NCBI RefSeq assembly: GCF_014193255.1
Contig: NZ_JACHZB010000008.1
Span: forward strand, 124,001 to 188,000
Direction: 5' to 3'
Source of the DNA: Rhizobium sp. BK196
Lineage (GTDB): Bacteria > Pseudomonadota > Alphaproteobacteria > Rhizobiales > Rhizobiaceae
Length of the DNA: 64,000 bases
The notes under the pieces were generated by a model. The model did no database searches. It was given only the letters and a program-made list of their open reading frames with translations, and was not told the origin of the DNA. Below are positions 26,702-36,416 of this stretch, in pieces; position 1 is the stretch's first letter, and each line of letters starts with the position of its first letter. A program made the position numbers and the translations under genes.

Positions 26702-27400
26702 TCAGGGAGCCCAGTAGATCTCGACCGGGGAAGTGGCCCGGCGCAGAATGGCACGGATCGGCATATCCGCCTCTTCACCGTTACCTTCTGCCTTGGCGAG
26801 AACGTCTTTTTTGCCTTCGCCCTCAATGTGGAGAATGAGCAGTTTGGCATCTTCAAGGGCGGAGAAGGTGAAGGTCAAGCGTGGCTCGCCGGCCCCTTCC
26901 GCGTCCATGGTGATGATGCCGCGCGGCGTCTGCGGATCAAGCGCGACGCTCAGATTGTTGCCGCCCGGAAAGAACGAGGCCGTATGGCCATCGCCACCCA
27001 TGCCGAGAATGACGACATCGAAGGGGATGCCAATCTCGGCACTCTTTGTAGTCGCGAGCTTTGCGGCCTCCTCGACGGAGTCTGCCGGCTGGTAAAGCGG
27101 CACGAAACGCGCCGCCTTTGCCTTGTTCTGGAGAAGATTGGCATCGACCAGCAGATGGTTGGAGCGCGGATTGCCGGCGGGAACGAAACGTTCATCGACA
27201 AGCGTGATCGTCACCTTGGCCCAGTCGATATCACGCATCGAAAGTGCCTGGAAGAAGGCTTTCGGCGTGGAACCGCCGGAAACGGCAATGCTCGCCTCTC
27301 CGCGGGCTGCGATGGCTGCCGAAAGAGCGCCGGACACTTTGTCTGCAAGGTTGGCGGCGAGTTCGGCGGCGTTTGCGAAGGAATGCAGTGTCGATGCCAT
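26702..27400 (-). CDS. pgl: Pgl, 6-phosphogluconolactonase
   Basis: 232 residues with DevB/SOL-type motifs: SIAVSGGSTPKAFFQAL, ITLVDERFVPAGNPRSNH and VILGMGGDGHTASFFPG. It hydrolyses 6-phosphogluconolactone in the cytosol, between Zwf and Edd. The start is 18 bases after the zwf stop, and edd follows 68 bases later. Confidence 0.95.
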   Translation of the reverse strand: MASTLHSFANAAELAANLADKVSGALSAAIAARGEASIAVSGGSTPKAFFQALSMRDIDWAKVTITLVDERFVPAGNPRSNHLLVDANLLQNKAKAARFVPLYQPADSVEEAAKLATTKSAEIGIPFDVVILGMGGDGHTASFFPGGNNLSVALDPQTPRGIITMDAEGAGEPRLTFTFSALEDAKLLILHIEGEGKKDVLAKAEGNGEEADMPIRAILRRATSPVEIYWAP

Positions 27401-27418
27401 ATCTTCGGACCCTTGGAC

Positions 27419-28894
27419 TTAGATGTCGTCGTGCCAGGTGCGGCCGTCACGTTCGATTAGCGCGATGGCCTGGCTTGGACCCCAGGTGCCGGCCGTGTAG
27501 CCCTGCACCTGCTGGCCGGTGGATTCCCAACCCTTGAGGATCGGATCGACCCACTGCCATGCGGCTTCAACTTCGTCGCGGCGCATGAACAGCGTCTGAT
27601 TGGAGCGGATGACGTCCATCAGCAGGCGCTCGTAGGCGTCAGGATTGCGGACGTTGAAGGCCTGGGCGAAGCTCATGTCGAGCGAAACGTTGCGCAGGCG
27701 CATGCCGCCCGGACCCGGATCCTTGATCATCAGCGACTGCTTGACGCCCTCATCCGGCTGCAGGCGGATGATCAGCTGGTTCTGGCTGATGCGGCCGGCG
27801 GCCTGGTCGAAGATCGCGTGCGGGATCGGCTTGAAGGTGATGACGATTTCCGACATGCGCCCGGCCAGACGCTTGCCGGTTCTGATATAGAAGGGAACGC
27901 CTGCCCAGCGCCAGTTGTTGATCTCGGCCTTGATGGCAACGAAGGTTTCCGTGTTGGAAACGCCGCCTTCGAGCTCTTCGAGATAGCCTTTGACCGGGCC
28001 GCTGCCGGAAGCGCCGGCGCGGTACTGGCCGCGGACGGTGGCCTGCTCGACGTTGGAGGCATTGATCGGCTTCAGCGCGCGCAGAACCTTGAGTTTTTCG
28101 TCGCGAACGGCCTCCGAATCCATGGAGGAGGGTACTTCCATAGCGGTGAGGCAGAGGAGCTGCAGGATGTGGTTCTGCACCATGTCGCGCAGCGCGCCGG
28201 CGGTGTCATAGTAACCGGCGCGGCCTTCGAGGCCGACGGCTTCGGCAACCGTGATCTGCACGTGATCGATATAGTTGGCGTTCCACAGCGGCTCATAGAG
28301 CGCGTTGGCAAAGCGCAGCGCCATCAGGTTCTGCACCGTCTCCTTGCCGAGATAGTGGTCGATGCGGAAGATCTGCTCTTCCTTGAAGGCGCGGCCGATA
28401 CTGTCGTTGAGCTGCAGGGCCGAGGCGAGGTCACGGCCGATCGGCTTTTCGACAACGATCCGGGTCGACTTGGTGATCAGCTTGTGGTCGTGGATCTTCT
28501 GCGAGATGTCGCCGAAGATGCCCGGAGCGACGGCGAGATAGAAGGCGCGAACGCGATCTTTGCCCTCGTCGAGCAGCTTCTTCAGTTGATCCCAGCCGCT
28601 GTCCGTGCGGGCATCGACGGAAACATAGAAGAGACGAGAGCAAAACTTTTCGACTTCCGCCTCGTCATATTCGCCCTTCTTCAGGTGTTCCTTGAGCGCG
28701 TCCTTCGCGAATTTGCGGTATTCCTCATGCGAAAGCGGGCTGCGCGAAGCGCCGATGACACGGGTCGGCTCCGAGAACTGGCCCTCGATCTGGCGATGAT
28801 ACAGCGCGGGCAGAAGCTTGCGCTCGGCAAGGTCGCCGCTGCCGCCAAAGACGACGTAATCAAAAGGCTCAACGGGAATGATCTGGCTGCTCAT
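27419..28894 (-). CDS. zwf: Zwf, glucose-6-phosphate 1-dehydrogenase
   Basis: 491 residues from ATG 28894; a TTG at 28909 would add five residues but is less likely. It has the N-terminal dinucleotide fold (FGGSGDLAERKLLPALY), EKPIG at 149-153, and the active-site signature RIDHYLGKE at 177-185. It oxidises glucose 6-phosphate with NAD(P)+ and starts the operon feeding the Entner-Doudoroff and pentose phosphate routes. An AT-rich near-palindrome about 35 bases upstream may be a repressor site. Confidence 0.97.
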   Translation of the reverse strand: MSSQIIPVEPFDYVVFGGSGDLAERKLLPALYHRQIEGQFSEPTRVIGASRSPLSHEEYRKFAKDALKEHLKKGEYDEAEVEKFCSRLFYVSVDARTDSGWDQLKKLLDEGKDRVRAFYLAVAPGIFGDISQKIHDHKLITKSTRIVVEKPIGRDLASALQLNDSIGRAFKEEQIFRIDHYLGKETVQNLMALRFANALYEPLWNANYIDHVQITVAEAVGLEGRAGYYDTAGALRDMVQNHILQLLCLTAMEVPSSMDSEAVRDEKLKVLRALKPINASNVEQATVRGQYRAGASGSGPVKGYLEELEGGVSNTETFVAIKAEINNWRWAGVPFYIRTGKRLAGRMSEIVITFKPIPHAIFDQAAGRISQNQLIIRLQPDEGVKQSLMIKDPGPGGMRLRNVSLDMSFAQAFNVRNPDAYERLLMDVIRSNQTLFMRRDEVEAAWQWVDPILKGWESTGQQVQGYTAGTWGPSQAIALIERDGRTWHDDI

Positions 28895-28929
28895 GAGCTT
28901 GTCTCTCAATCATGCTTGGTTGGTGGCCG

Positions 28930-28951
28930 TTTTAATCTAATCGATTTAAAA
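28930..28951. promoter_or_regulatory. Candidate operator upstream of zwf
   Basis: TTTTAATC and GATTTAAAA face each other around TAATC, an almost perfect dyad in the only non-coding stretch (135 bp) upstream of zwf. RpiR-family regulators such as HexR commonly control zwf-edd operons from AT-rich dyads; the assignment to any such protein is an inference. Confidence 0.35.
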
Positions 28952-29029
28952 AAGCCAGTGTGCGGTGCAATGAATCTGTCGGTCATCGGTTTTAAAGCGA
29001 ATTTCCCGGAGAGGAAATCCGCAATCGAA

Positions 29030-30325
29030 CTAAAACTTGTCGCGGAGAGCGAACCACGACAAGGCAAGGAAAAGCAGCGGTGCCCGCATGCGCACGCCAC
29101 CCGGAAAGGCAGGAATATCGAGCGCCTTGAAGAGATCGAGATCGGCCGATTTCCCCAGCACCATTTCTGCGTAAAGCTTGCCACAGTAGTTTGACAGCAT
29201 GACGCCGTGGCCGGAATAACCGCCGATGGAAGTGACGCCGGGCATGACCTCGCGCACGAACGGCTGGCGCGGCATTGTGATGCCGACCGAGCCGCCCCAG
29301 GCATGAGTGATCTCGATATTCTTGAGCGCGGGGTAAATTTCGGCGATTTGCCGGCGGATATGCTGCGAGATGTTACGCGGATTGTCGGCCGTATAGGCCT
29401 CGCGCCCGCCGAAGAGCAACCGTCCGTCCTTCATTTTGCGGAAATAGCGCACGACGAAACGCGAATCCGCCACCGCTTCGCCGCCCGGTATCACATCAGG
29501 GAACCGGTCGAGCGGTACGGTCGCGCCAATGAAGGAGCGTATCGGCATCACATGGCTTGCGGTGATCGGCTCCAGATTGCCGATATGTCCATTGCAGGCA
29601 ATCAGCGCCCGGTTGGCGGTGATTGTACCGCGTTCGGTCTCGACGATGACCTTGCCGCTGGCCCGACCGATCGACTTTGCCTTGGTCATTTCGAAGATAT
29701 CAGCCCCGGCATTGGCCGCAGCCCGGCCAAGGCCGATCAGCAGCTTCAGCGGATGGATATGGCCGGTGCCGACGTCGCGTACCCCGCAGTAGAAACGCCT
29801 GGAGCCGAGCCGCTCCTGCGTCTCCTCGCGGTCCATGAAGCGAATGTGCGGATAGTCGTAGCGGAAGGCTGCGATCTCGGCATTCTCGTAATAGTACCGC
29901 TTATAGCTTTCCTTGTGCGCAACGTTGAGCTGGCCGGGCACGTAATCCATATCGATCTGGTGCTCGGTCGCAAAATCCATGAGGTGCCGCTTGGCATCTT
30001 CGGCAAGATCGAAGAGCGCCTTGGAGCGCTCATAGCCGATCTTCTCTTCCATCTCTTCCGGCCACCAGCGCTGGCCGGTGCCGAGCTGGCCGCCATTGCG
30101 CCCCGAGGCGCCGTCGCCGAGCCTGAATGCCTCAATGAGCGTCACCGAGACACCGGCCCTGGCGAGATTATAGGCGGCCTGAAGGCCCGTATAGCCGCCG
30201 CCGATGATGGCGACGTCACACTGCCTGGAGCCGTCGAGTGCCGGATAATCCGGCCGCTCGCCGACTGTTGTCTGATACCAGGAAACTCCCGGCGCGATGG
30301 GGCTTTGCCATGTCTCTTTCGTCAT
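29030..30325 (-). CDS. FAD-dependent amine oxidase, PuuB/OrdL-like (gamma-glutamylputrescine oxidase)
   Basis: 431 residues of the DAO family: PGVSWYQTTVGERPDYPALD near the start, the FAD-binding GxGxxG motif DVAIIGGGYTGLQAAYNLAR, RNGGQLGTGQRWWPEEMEEK, and a C-terminal GVTSIGGYSGHGVMLSNYCG flavin contact. Such enzymes oxidise gamma-glutamylputrescine or similar amines. It starts nine bases after a glutamine-synthetase-like PuuA gene, which supports polyamine breakdown. The exact substrate is inferred. Confidence 0.82.
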   Translation of the reverse strand: MTKETWQSPIAPGVSWYQTTVGERPDYPALDGSRQCDVAIIGGGYTGLQAAYNLARAGVSVTLIEAFRLGDGASGRNGGQLGTGQRWWPEEMEEKIGYERSKALFDLAEDAKRHLMDFATEHQIDMDYVPGQLNVAHKESYKRYYYENAEIAAFRYDYPHIRFMDREETQERLGSRRFYCGVRDVGTGHIHPLKLLIGLGRAAANAGADIFEMTKAKSIGRASGKVIVETERGTITANRALIACNGHIGNLEPITASHVMPIRSFIGATVPLDRFPDVIPGGEAVADSRFVVRYFRKMKDGRLLFGGREAYTADNPRNISQHIRRQIAEIYPALKNIEITHAWGGSVGITMPRQPFVREVMPGVTSIGGYSGHGVMLSNYCGKLYAEMVLGKSADLDLFKALDIPAFPGGVRMRAPLLFLALSWFALRDKF

Positions 30326-30334
30326 GGCCGATCC

Positions 30335-31771
30335 TCAAACGTTCAGAAGGAGGAATTCCCGCTCCCAGGGACTGATCACCTGCATGAAGGTTTCGAACTC
30401 GCCCCGCTTCACGCCGGCATAAAGCCCGATGAATTCCTTGCCGAAGACTTCCTCGAAGGCCGGCTCGTCTTCGAGCAGTGCCACGGCTTCCAGAAGACCG
30501 CGCGGCAAGTCGATCGAGCCCTCATTGGCCGAATCCTCGGTCGGAGCGGTAGGCTCGATTTCCTTCATGATGCCGAGCAGACCGGATGCAAGCGAGGCGG
30601 CGAGCGCCAGATACGGATTGGCATCGGAACTCGGCAGGCGGTTTTCCACGCGCCGTGCCTGTGGATCGGAGACCGGCACGCGGAAGGCCGTCGTGCGGTT
30701 GTCGTAACCCCAGGCATTGTTGACGGGGCAGGACATATCCGGCTGCAGGCGGCGGTAGGAATTCACATAGGGCGCCAGCATGGCGAGCGCGCTCGGCACG
30801 TATTTCTGCATGCCGCCGATGAAATGGAAGAATTCCTTCGAGGCCGAACCGTCATTGTTCGAAAAGACGTTCTTGCCGGTCGCGATGTCGACGACCGACT
30901 GGTGGATATGCATCGCCGAACCCGGCTGGCCCTGCATCGGCTTTGCCATGAAGGTGGCGTAGATATCGTGCTTCAGCGCCGCCTCGCGGATCGTGCGCTT
31001 GAAGAGAAACACCTGGTCGGCAAGTTCGATCGGATTGCCGTGACGGAGGTTGATTTCGAGCTGCGCCGGTCCCTCCTCGTGGATCAGCGTATCGATCTCG
31101 AGGCCCTGCTTTTCCGAGAAGTGGTAGATGTCGTCGATCAGTTCGTCGAACTCGTTGATGCCGGCGATCGAATAGCCTTGGCCGCCGAGAATAGAACGAC
31201 CCGAACGTCCCTTGGGCGGATGCAGCGGATAATCAGGGTCGTCATTCGTGGCGACCAGGTAGAATTCGATTTCCGGCGCCACGATAGGCTTCCAGCCGCG
31301 CTCGGCATAGAGGCTGAGAATGCGCTTCAACACGTTGCGCGGCGTGTAGGGAACTTCCTGTCCGTCGGAATCGACGATGTCGCAGATGACCTGCGCGGTC
31401 GGGTCGGTTTCCCAGGGCACCACGGACAGGGTAGAAAGGTCGGGCACGAGCTTCAGGTCGCTGTCGCGCGGCTCGTAGCGGAAGCTTTCGGTCTCCTCGG
31501 GATATTCGCCTGATATCGTGTGGCGGTAAATCGCCGAAGGCAGTGCGAGCGATGTGTTGGAGGTGAACTTGGAGGACGGCATCATCTTACCGCGCGGCAC
31601 TCCGGCAAGGTCCGGCGTGATGCATTCGATGTCTTCGATCCCGCGTGCCCTCAACCATTGCGCCGCTTCCTTCCAGTTGGCAACACCGCGAAGAGATCCA
31701 GGGTCAGGGGGGAGTTTCTTCGAGGCGGGTACGTTTCTGGCAGGCTTCAGCGTCGTCTTTTTTGGGGACAT
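30335..31771 (-). CDS. Glutamine synthetase-family ligase, PuuA-like (gamma-glutamylpolyamine synthetase)
   Basis: 478 residues from ATG 31771; the frame is open to a TTG at 31822, but that start is weaker. A GS beta-grasp domain (GIEDIECITPDLAGVPRGKM) and catalytic domain (VAPEIEFYLVATNDDPDYPL, MAKPMQGQPGSAMHIHQSV, NPYLALAASLASGLLGI) are present. The conserved HIHQS in place of the GlnA H[VI]H.S context and the PuuB neighbour favour gamma-glutamylation of putrescine or another amine over ammonia assimilation. The true glnA, usually beside glnB, is not here. Confidence 0.8.
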   Translation of the reverse strand: MSPKKTTLKPARNVPASKKLPPDPGSLRGVANWKEAAQWLRARGIEDIECITPDLAGVPRGKMMPSSKFTSNTSLALPSAIYRHTISGEYPEETESFRYEPRDSDLKLVPDLSTLSVVPWETDPTAQVICDIVDSDGQEVPYTPRNVLKRILSLYAERGWKPIVAPEIEFYLVATNDDPDYPLHPPKGRSGRSILGGQGYSIAGINEFDELIDDIYHFSEKQGLEIDTLIHEEGPAQLEINLRHGNPIELADQVFLFKRTIREAALKHDIYATFMAKPMQGQPGSAMHIHQSVVDIATGKNVFSNNDGSASKEFFHFIGGMQKYVPSALAMLAPYVNSYRRLQPDMSCPVNNAWGYDNRTTAFRVPVSDPQARRVENRLPSSDANPYLALAASLASGLLGIMKEIEPTAPTEDSANEGSIDLPRGLLEAVALLEDEPAFEEVFGKEFIGLYAGVKRGEFETFMQVISPWEREFLLLNV

Positions 31772-31900
31772 GACACACCGGTTCGTGTTGATCGTAGCGC
31801 CATCATAACCGGAGTTCGCCAATTGGCGAGGGGGTGGAAGGCGTTGACATCTGCGCTTTGATGGAAAAAGAAGACGCTATTTCAGCAAGGAAAATGGATT

Positions 31901-33082
31901 TTGCAGCGTCAGAGCGATGTGATCGTCATCGGGGCCGGGGCCGCGGGCATGATGTGCGCCATTCGCGCCGGGCAGCGCGGCCGCTCGGTCACCGTACTTG
32001 ACCATTCGCACGCTCCAGGCGAAAAGATCCGCATTTCCGGCGGCGGCCGCTGCAATTTCACCAACGTCAATGCCGGCCCGAAGAACTTCCTCTCCGCCAA
32101 TCCGCATTTCTGTAAGTCGGCGCTTGCCCGCTTCACGCCGGCTGATTTCATCGCCATGGTGGACCGGCATGGCATCGCCTGGCACGAAAAGACGCTCGGA
32201 CAGCTTTTCTGCGACAGCAGCGCCAAGGACATCATCCTCATGCTGCTCGACGAGATGCGTGCGGCAGGTGCTGTCTGGCATCTCGGCGTCGAAATGACAG
32301 GGGTTGAAAAGACCGAAAGCGGCTTTCGTGTCTCGACCTCCGAAGGGTTCTTCGACGCCGCCTCGCTGGTCATCGCAACGGGCGGAAAATCCATTCCGAA
32401 GATGGGGGCGACCGGCTTTGCCTATCGTATTGCCGAGCAGTTCGGTCTCGCTCTGACTGAAACGCGCCCCGCCCTGGTACCCCTGACACTTGACCCCGTT
32501 CTGCTTGAAAGCATCGCGCCGCTCTCAGGTATTTCCGCGCCTGCCGAGATCCGTCACGGCAAGACTGCCTTTCGGGAAGCCCTGCTCTTCACCCACCGTG
32601 GCGTCAGCGGCCCGGCCATCCTGCAGGTTTCCTCTTACTGGCGGGAAGGTGATGCCATCACCATCGATATCGAGCCAGATGTCGATATCGGCGCGCATCT
32701 GAAGAAGGCGAAACAGGTAAACGGGCGCCAGTCCGCACAGACGGCGCTTGCTGAAATCCTGCCGAAGCGCTTAGCGCAATATATCGTTGAGCGCGAAGCG
32801 GTCAGCGGTAACATGGCCGACCTCTCCGACAAGCTGCTGACCAAACTTGCCGATTCCGTACAGAACTGGTCCGTCAGGCCGTCCGGTTCGGAGGGGTATC
32901 GTACGGCGGAAGTCACGCTCGGCGGCATCGACACGGTGGCGCTCGATTCCCGCAGCATGCAGGCCAAGGCCGTTCCTGGTCTCTATTTCATCGGTGAATG
33001 TGTTGACGTGACAGGCTGGCTCGGCGGCTATAATTTCCAGTGGGCCTGGGCCTCCGGCTTTGCCGCCGGTGAGGCATTGTAA
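31901..33082 (+). CDS. HI0933/YhiN (BaiN)-family flavoprotein
   Basis: 393 residues, apparently from TTG 31901 with AAGGAAAA upstream; no in-frame ATG precedes the dinucleotide fold. It has the FAD-binding VIVIGAGAAGMMCAIRAGQRG, then the family hallmark KIRISGGGRCNFTNVNAGP, SLVIATGGKSIPKMGATGFA and, at the end, GLYFIGECVDVTGWLGGYN. It is a cytosolic flavin oxidoreductase; related proteins reduce bile-acid enones in gut bacteria, but the rhizobial substrate is unknown. Confidence 0.85.
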   Translation: MQRQSDVIVIGAGAAGMMCAIRAGQRGRSVTVLDHSHAPGEKIRISGGGRCNFTNVNAGPKNFLSANPHFCKSALARFTPADFIAMVDRHGIAWHEKTLGQLFCDSSAKDIILMLLDEMRAAGAVWHLGVEMTGVEKTESGFRVSTSEGFFDAASLVIATGGKSIPKMGATGFAYRIAEQFGLALTETRPALVPLTLDPVLLESIAPLSGISAPAEIRHGKTAFREALLFTHRGVSGPAILQVSSYWREGDAITIDIEPDVDIGAHLKKAKQVNGRQSAQTALAEILPKRLAQYIVEREAVSGNMADLSDKLLTKLADSVQNWSVRPSGSEGYRTAEVTLGGIDTVALDSRSMQAKAVPGLYFIGECVDVTGWLGGYNFQWAWASGFAAGEAL

Positions 33083-33247
33083 ATGCGAATATTCGTAGAC
33101 GTGAAACCTTTTCCTCGATTCAAGACTTCTTAAGATTGGCTGCGCCATCCTGTCCCAATGGCAGGTTGGCAAATCATTCCTAAATGAAGCTTTACCGGCA
33201 AGCCGTTTTATTGGATTGTTGTGCTTAGATAGAAGTGAGGTTTCGCA

Positions 33248-33391
33248 ATGGACAGAAACACTCGACGCTCCCGCGCCATCGCAATCGCCCAGGCAAAGCC
33301 TGATACGAAACTCGTAGCTCTGCGCTATCTGATGCTTGCCGCCGGCGCGACCGCCGCCAGCATTGCGGTTCTTCTCTCCCACTTCATCTGA
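33248..33391 (+). CDS. 47-residue single-pass membrane microprotein
   Basis: ATG 33248 follows AGTGAGG and the frame ends in TGA at 33389-33391. The N-terminus is strongly basic (MDRNTRRSRAIAIAQAK) and is followed by a hydrophobic helix (LRYLMLAAGATAASIAVLLS) ending in HFI. Positive-inside topology puts the N-terminus in the cytosol. Codon choice is GC-rich at third positions like its neighbours. It lies alone between a flavoprotein and a chemoreceptor gene. Function unknown. Confidence 0.6.
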   Translation: MDRNTRRSRAIAIAQAKPDTKLVALRYLMLAAGATAASIAVLLSHFI

Positions 33392-33699
33392 TCTTTCGGC
33401 AGCTTAATGGAAGTCGTCTGGTTTCGCGGCTGATGTATTGCGATTCCCTAGCGCGCTGTTTGCAACTATTGTGCGAGAGCGGCTGATGCGCTCTTAGTGT
33501 TTATCCGAAAATTAACATATAATCTGACACATTAGGGACGATTATTTGGGTGTTTCCGGCCTTTGCCGGTAATGAAATGGCAATGACTGCCGCCCTTTCA
33601 GGGTTTCCCCAACTGTTAGTAGATCAGCTCGATATGCACCCGGCTGGCGCCAGAAAGGCCGCCGGCGGGAGGGGTGGTGTATGAAAGGCACAGCGCGCC
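33392..33699 (+). promoter_or_regulatory. Non-coding promoter region of the first chemoreceptor gene
   Basis: No protein-like frame is seen. A perfect TATAAT at 33518-33523 has a weak TTAGTG at 33494-33499 (18-bp spacer), predicting a leader of about 170 nt. A GCCTTTGCCGG-type stem and a GC-rich GGCGCC region lie within the leader. Confidence 0.45.
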
Positions 33700-36228
33700 A
33701 TGTTCATTGACAAGATTCTGTCTCGTTTCAAAATTCAGACTAAGGTTCTGATTTTTGTTCTGCCATTCGTCGTCACCATTTCCGCCGTCGGTCTGACCGG
33801 TCTTTATGCCTCAGGTCTGCTGCAGGGCCGGATGGAGATTTCCAACAGCGTTCTCCAGTCGCTGAGCGGGTTCAAGGATCTCTACGCCTCGATGGATGAC
33901 TTCCTACAGACCACCAACGAGCAGGCGCGTGACAAGCTCCATGCCGATATCAAAACCCAGGGGCAGACGCTGAACGCCACCATGGCGCAGATCGGCGACA
34001 ATGCCGGTTATGAAAACCTGCAGGCTGCTATCGAGGGCACGAACGGCATTTCGGATACTGTCGGTAAGCTCTGGACGCTGCACGAGCAGGAGGTGGCCCT
34101 TCGTAAGCAGATCGACGATGCCCAGAAGGTGATGATCACCAACCGCTTCAACGTCAGCTACGACGCCAAGCAGTTGGAAGAAAATATCCGCACAGACGAA
34201 GGCAATGCGACGGCGACGCTGCGTGCAGCCGACCGCCTGCTGAAGGGCGGTGATACGCTGGCGGCCGCCATGAACGATTTCAACAAGGCGCAGACTCCGG
34301 CTGACAAGCTTAAGGCCGTGACCGATGCCCTTCCTGCGATCGTCAAGGCGCAGCGCATGATCGAAATCTCCGTCCCGCAGAACCAGAAGAGCATGACGCA
34401 ATCGATGGCGCAGACCGTTAGTGATCTGAAGGCTCAGGCAACTGCGCCGGATGCCGGTACGGATGACGGCGTTGCCAATCTCGGCCGTCTCGTTTCCCGT
34501 TTCCGCCAGATGTCCACTTACACCCAGCTCACCGCCACCCAGATGATGCGTGAGGCAACGACGACCTTCGTGGAACTCGACAGCCGCATCGCTCAGACGA
34601 ATTCCGTGCTGGAAGACACCCGGCGCCTTGAGAGCTCCATTTATTCGCTGCAGCTCGTGCTTGCCGAGTTCAATGCCAAGCCGAACAAGGAAAATCGCGT
34701 TCGCCTGAACCAGGAGATCGCCACGCTCAACACCATGCTGAATACCCTTCAGGCAAGCGCCAAGGGTATGAATTTCGCCGGTGACATCGTCGACGCGATT
34801 ACGCCTGCTCTCGCTTCGATGGACAAGGGTGCACAAAGCCTCGTCGATGTGATCAATCAACGCACGACCGATTATGCCGCAGCGCGACAGCAGCTCGACG
34901 GCGTCTGGGGCCAGCTCACCAGCTTCGCGGAACAGCAGAAGCAGACTGCCGGCACCGAGCGTGAACAGGCCAACAGCATCTCCGTCGGAACCACCGCGCT
35001 CGGCATCCTGGTCTCCATCGTCGGCGGCATCGCACTGGTGCTGACGCTGCAGCGGCCGATCGCGCAGATCACCGCCGCCATGCGCCGCATCGCCGAAGGT
35101 GCGCTCGATACCAACATTTCCGGTGAGAAGCGTTTCGACGAAATCGGCGACATGGCCCGCGCGCTCGGCATCTTCAAGGAAAATGCCATCTCCAAGATCC
35201 GTATCGAGGAGCAGAGCGACGAAGAGCGTCAGGCGGCTGAGCATGAGCGCCAGCGCAACGATGCTGAAAAGCGCGAGATGGACCGCCAGATCGAATTCGC
35301 GGTCAACGCGCTTGCCGCCGGGCTCGAGCGTATGTCGCAGGGTGATATCTCGACGACGATCGAAACGCCCTTCATCGGCCGTCTCGAACAGCTCCGCCAG
35401 GATTTCAACGGTTCGATGCTGCGCCTGCAGGCCACGATGAGTCAGATCCGCGATAACGTCCAGATGATCCAAGGCAACGGCAACCAGATGGCCCAGTCCG
35501 CCGAAGATCTCTCCAAGCGCACCGAGCAGCAGGCCGCGTCGCTGGAGGAAACCGCCGCCGCCGTCGATCAGATCACCGTCACCGTACGCTCGTCTGCCGA
35601 GCGCGCCAAGGATGCCGACCAGATCGTCCGCCAGGCCAAGCGCAGCGCCGACGACTCCGCCGTCGTCGTTAACAACGCGATCGATGCCATGGGCCGTATC
35701 GAAGATGCATCGCGCCAGATCGAGCAGATCATCGGTGTCATCGACGAGATCGCCTTCCAGACCAACCTGCTCGCTCTGAACGCCGGCATCGAAGCCGCCC
35801 GCGCCGGTGAGGCTGGCAAGGGCTTTGCCGTCGTCGCCATGGAAGTCCGCGAGCTTGCCCAGCGCTCTGCCGCTGCCGCGCAGGAGATCAAGGGCCTCAT
35901 CAACAAGTCGACGAACGAGGTCAATTCCGGTTCGCAGTTCGTACAGGAAACCGGAACGGTTCTCGCCAAGATTAGCGCCCAGATCGTCACGATCAGCCAG
36001 CACGTCGAAATGATCGCCCGCGCAAGTCACGACCAGTCGAGCGCGCTACAGGGGGTCAACTCCACCGTCAACCAGATGGATCAGATGACCCAACAGAATG
36101 CTGCGATGGTGGAAGAAACCACTGCAGCAAGCCGCGAGCTTGCAAATGAGGCAGACGCACTGCTGCATCTCGTGCAGCAGTTCAAGATCGATGGCGGCAG
36201 CGACGTGCAGATGTACCGCGCCGCCTGA
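33700..36228 (+). CDS. Methyl-accepting chemotaxis protein with large helical periplasmic domain
   Basis: 842 residues. Helix TM1 (residues ~17-38) is followed by a ~390-residue all-alpha sensor region with repeated Gln/Asn/Asp helices, TM2 at ~427-450, HAMP, a second HAMP-like segment near 541 (GLERMSQGDIST), and the signalling domain with hairpin tip EIAFQTNLLALNAGIEAARA from ~683. The long helical sensor suggests an HBM-type four-helix bundle; the ligand is unknown. There is no C-terminal CheR-binding pentapeptide (it ends VQMYRAA). The cytoplasmic half is very similar to that of the next gene. Confidence 0.93.
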   Translation: MFIDKILSRFKIQTKVLIFVLPFVVTISAVGLTGLYASGLLQGRMEISNSVLQSLSGFKDLYASMDDFLQTTNEQARDKLHADIKTQGQTLNATMAQIGDNAGYENLQAAIEGTNGISDTVGKLWTLHEQEVALRKQIDDAQKVMITNRFNVSYDAKQLEENIRTDEGNATATLRAADRLLKGGDTLAAAMNDFNKAQTPADKLKAVTDALPAIVKAQRMIEISVPQNQKSMTQSMAQTVSDLKAQATAPDAGTDDGVANLGRLVSRFRQMSTYTQLTATQMMREATTTFVELDSRIAQTNSVLEDTRRLESSIYSLQLVLAEFNAKPNKENRVRLNQEIATLNTMLNTLQASAKGMNFAGDIVDAITPALASMDKGAQSLVDVINQRTTDYAAARQQLDGVWGQLTSFAEQQKQTAGTEREQANSISVGTTALGILVSIVGGIALVLTLQRPIAQITAAMRRIAEGALDTNISGEKRFDEIGDMARALGIFKENAISKIRIEEQSDEERQAAEHERQRNDAEKREMDRQIEFAVNALAAGLERMSQGDISTTIETPFIGRLEQLRQDFNGSMLRLQATMSQIRDNVQMIQGNGNQMAQSAEDLSKRTEQQAASLEETAAAVDQITVTVRSSAERAKDADQIVRQAKRSADDSAVVVNNAIDAMGRIEDASRQIEQIIGVIDEIAFQTNLLALNAGIEAARAGEAGKGFAVVAMEVRELAQRSAAAAQEIKGLINKSTNEVNSGSQFVQETGTVLAKISAQIVTISQHVEMIARASHDQSSALQGVNSTVNQMDQMTQQNAAMVEETTAASRELANEADALLHLVQQFKIDGGSDVQMYRAA

Positions 36229-36249
36229 TTCCGATATTCAACCCGCAAT

Positions 36250-36284
36250 AAAATGGCTCCATTTTCGGGGCCATTTTTGTTTTT
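36250..36284 (+). terminator. Terminator of the first chemoreceptor gene
   Basis: AAAATGGCTCC / GGGGCCATTTT (11-bp stem with one G-T pair, loop ATTTTC) followed by TTGTTTTTG, 21 bases after the stop. A typical intrinsic terminator. Confidence 0.82.
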
Positions 36285-36416
36285 GCTAAAATCTCCCTCA
36301 GGTTGTGCGAAATTGGATGGATTGAAATTTTCTGCCTCGGTGGCGACTGCGATGCTCATCAAGTCGTACTAAATTTGAAAAAACGCAAGTAAAACGCCTC
36401 GCGCAGCCCGGTGTTA

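Noticed and set aside
29207..31513. 768-codon open frame on the plus strand opposite the puuB/puuA-like genes
   Set aside because: It is the antisense shadow of two well-recognised genes; the translation is His/Arg/Asp-rich without domains, as expected in GC-rich DNA with strong third-position bias.
33904..36030. 708-codon open frame opposite the first chemoreceptor
   Set aside because: Antisense shadow; no start context, no domain, and the sense strand encodes an unmistakable receptor.
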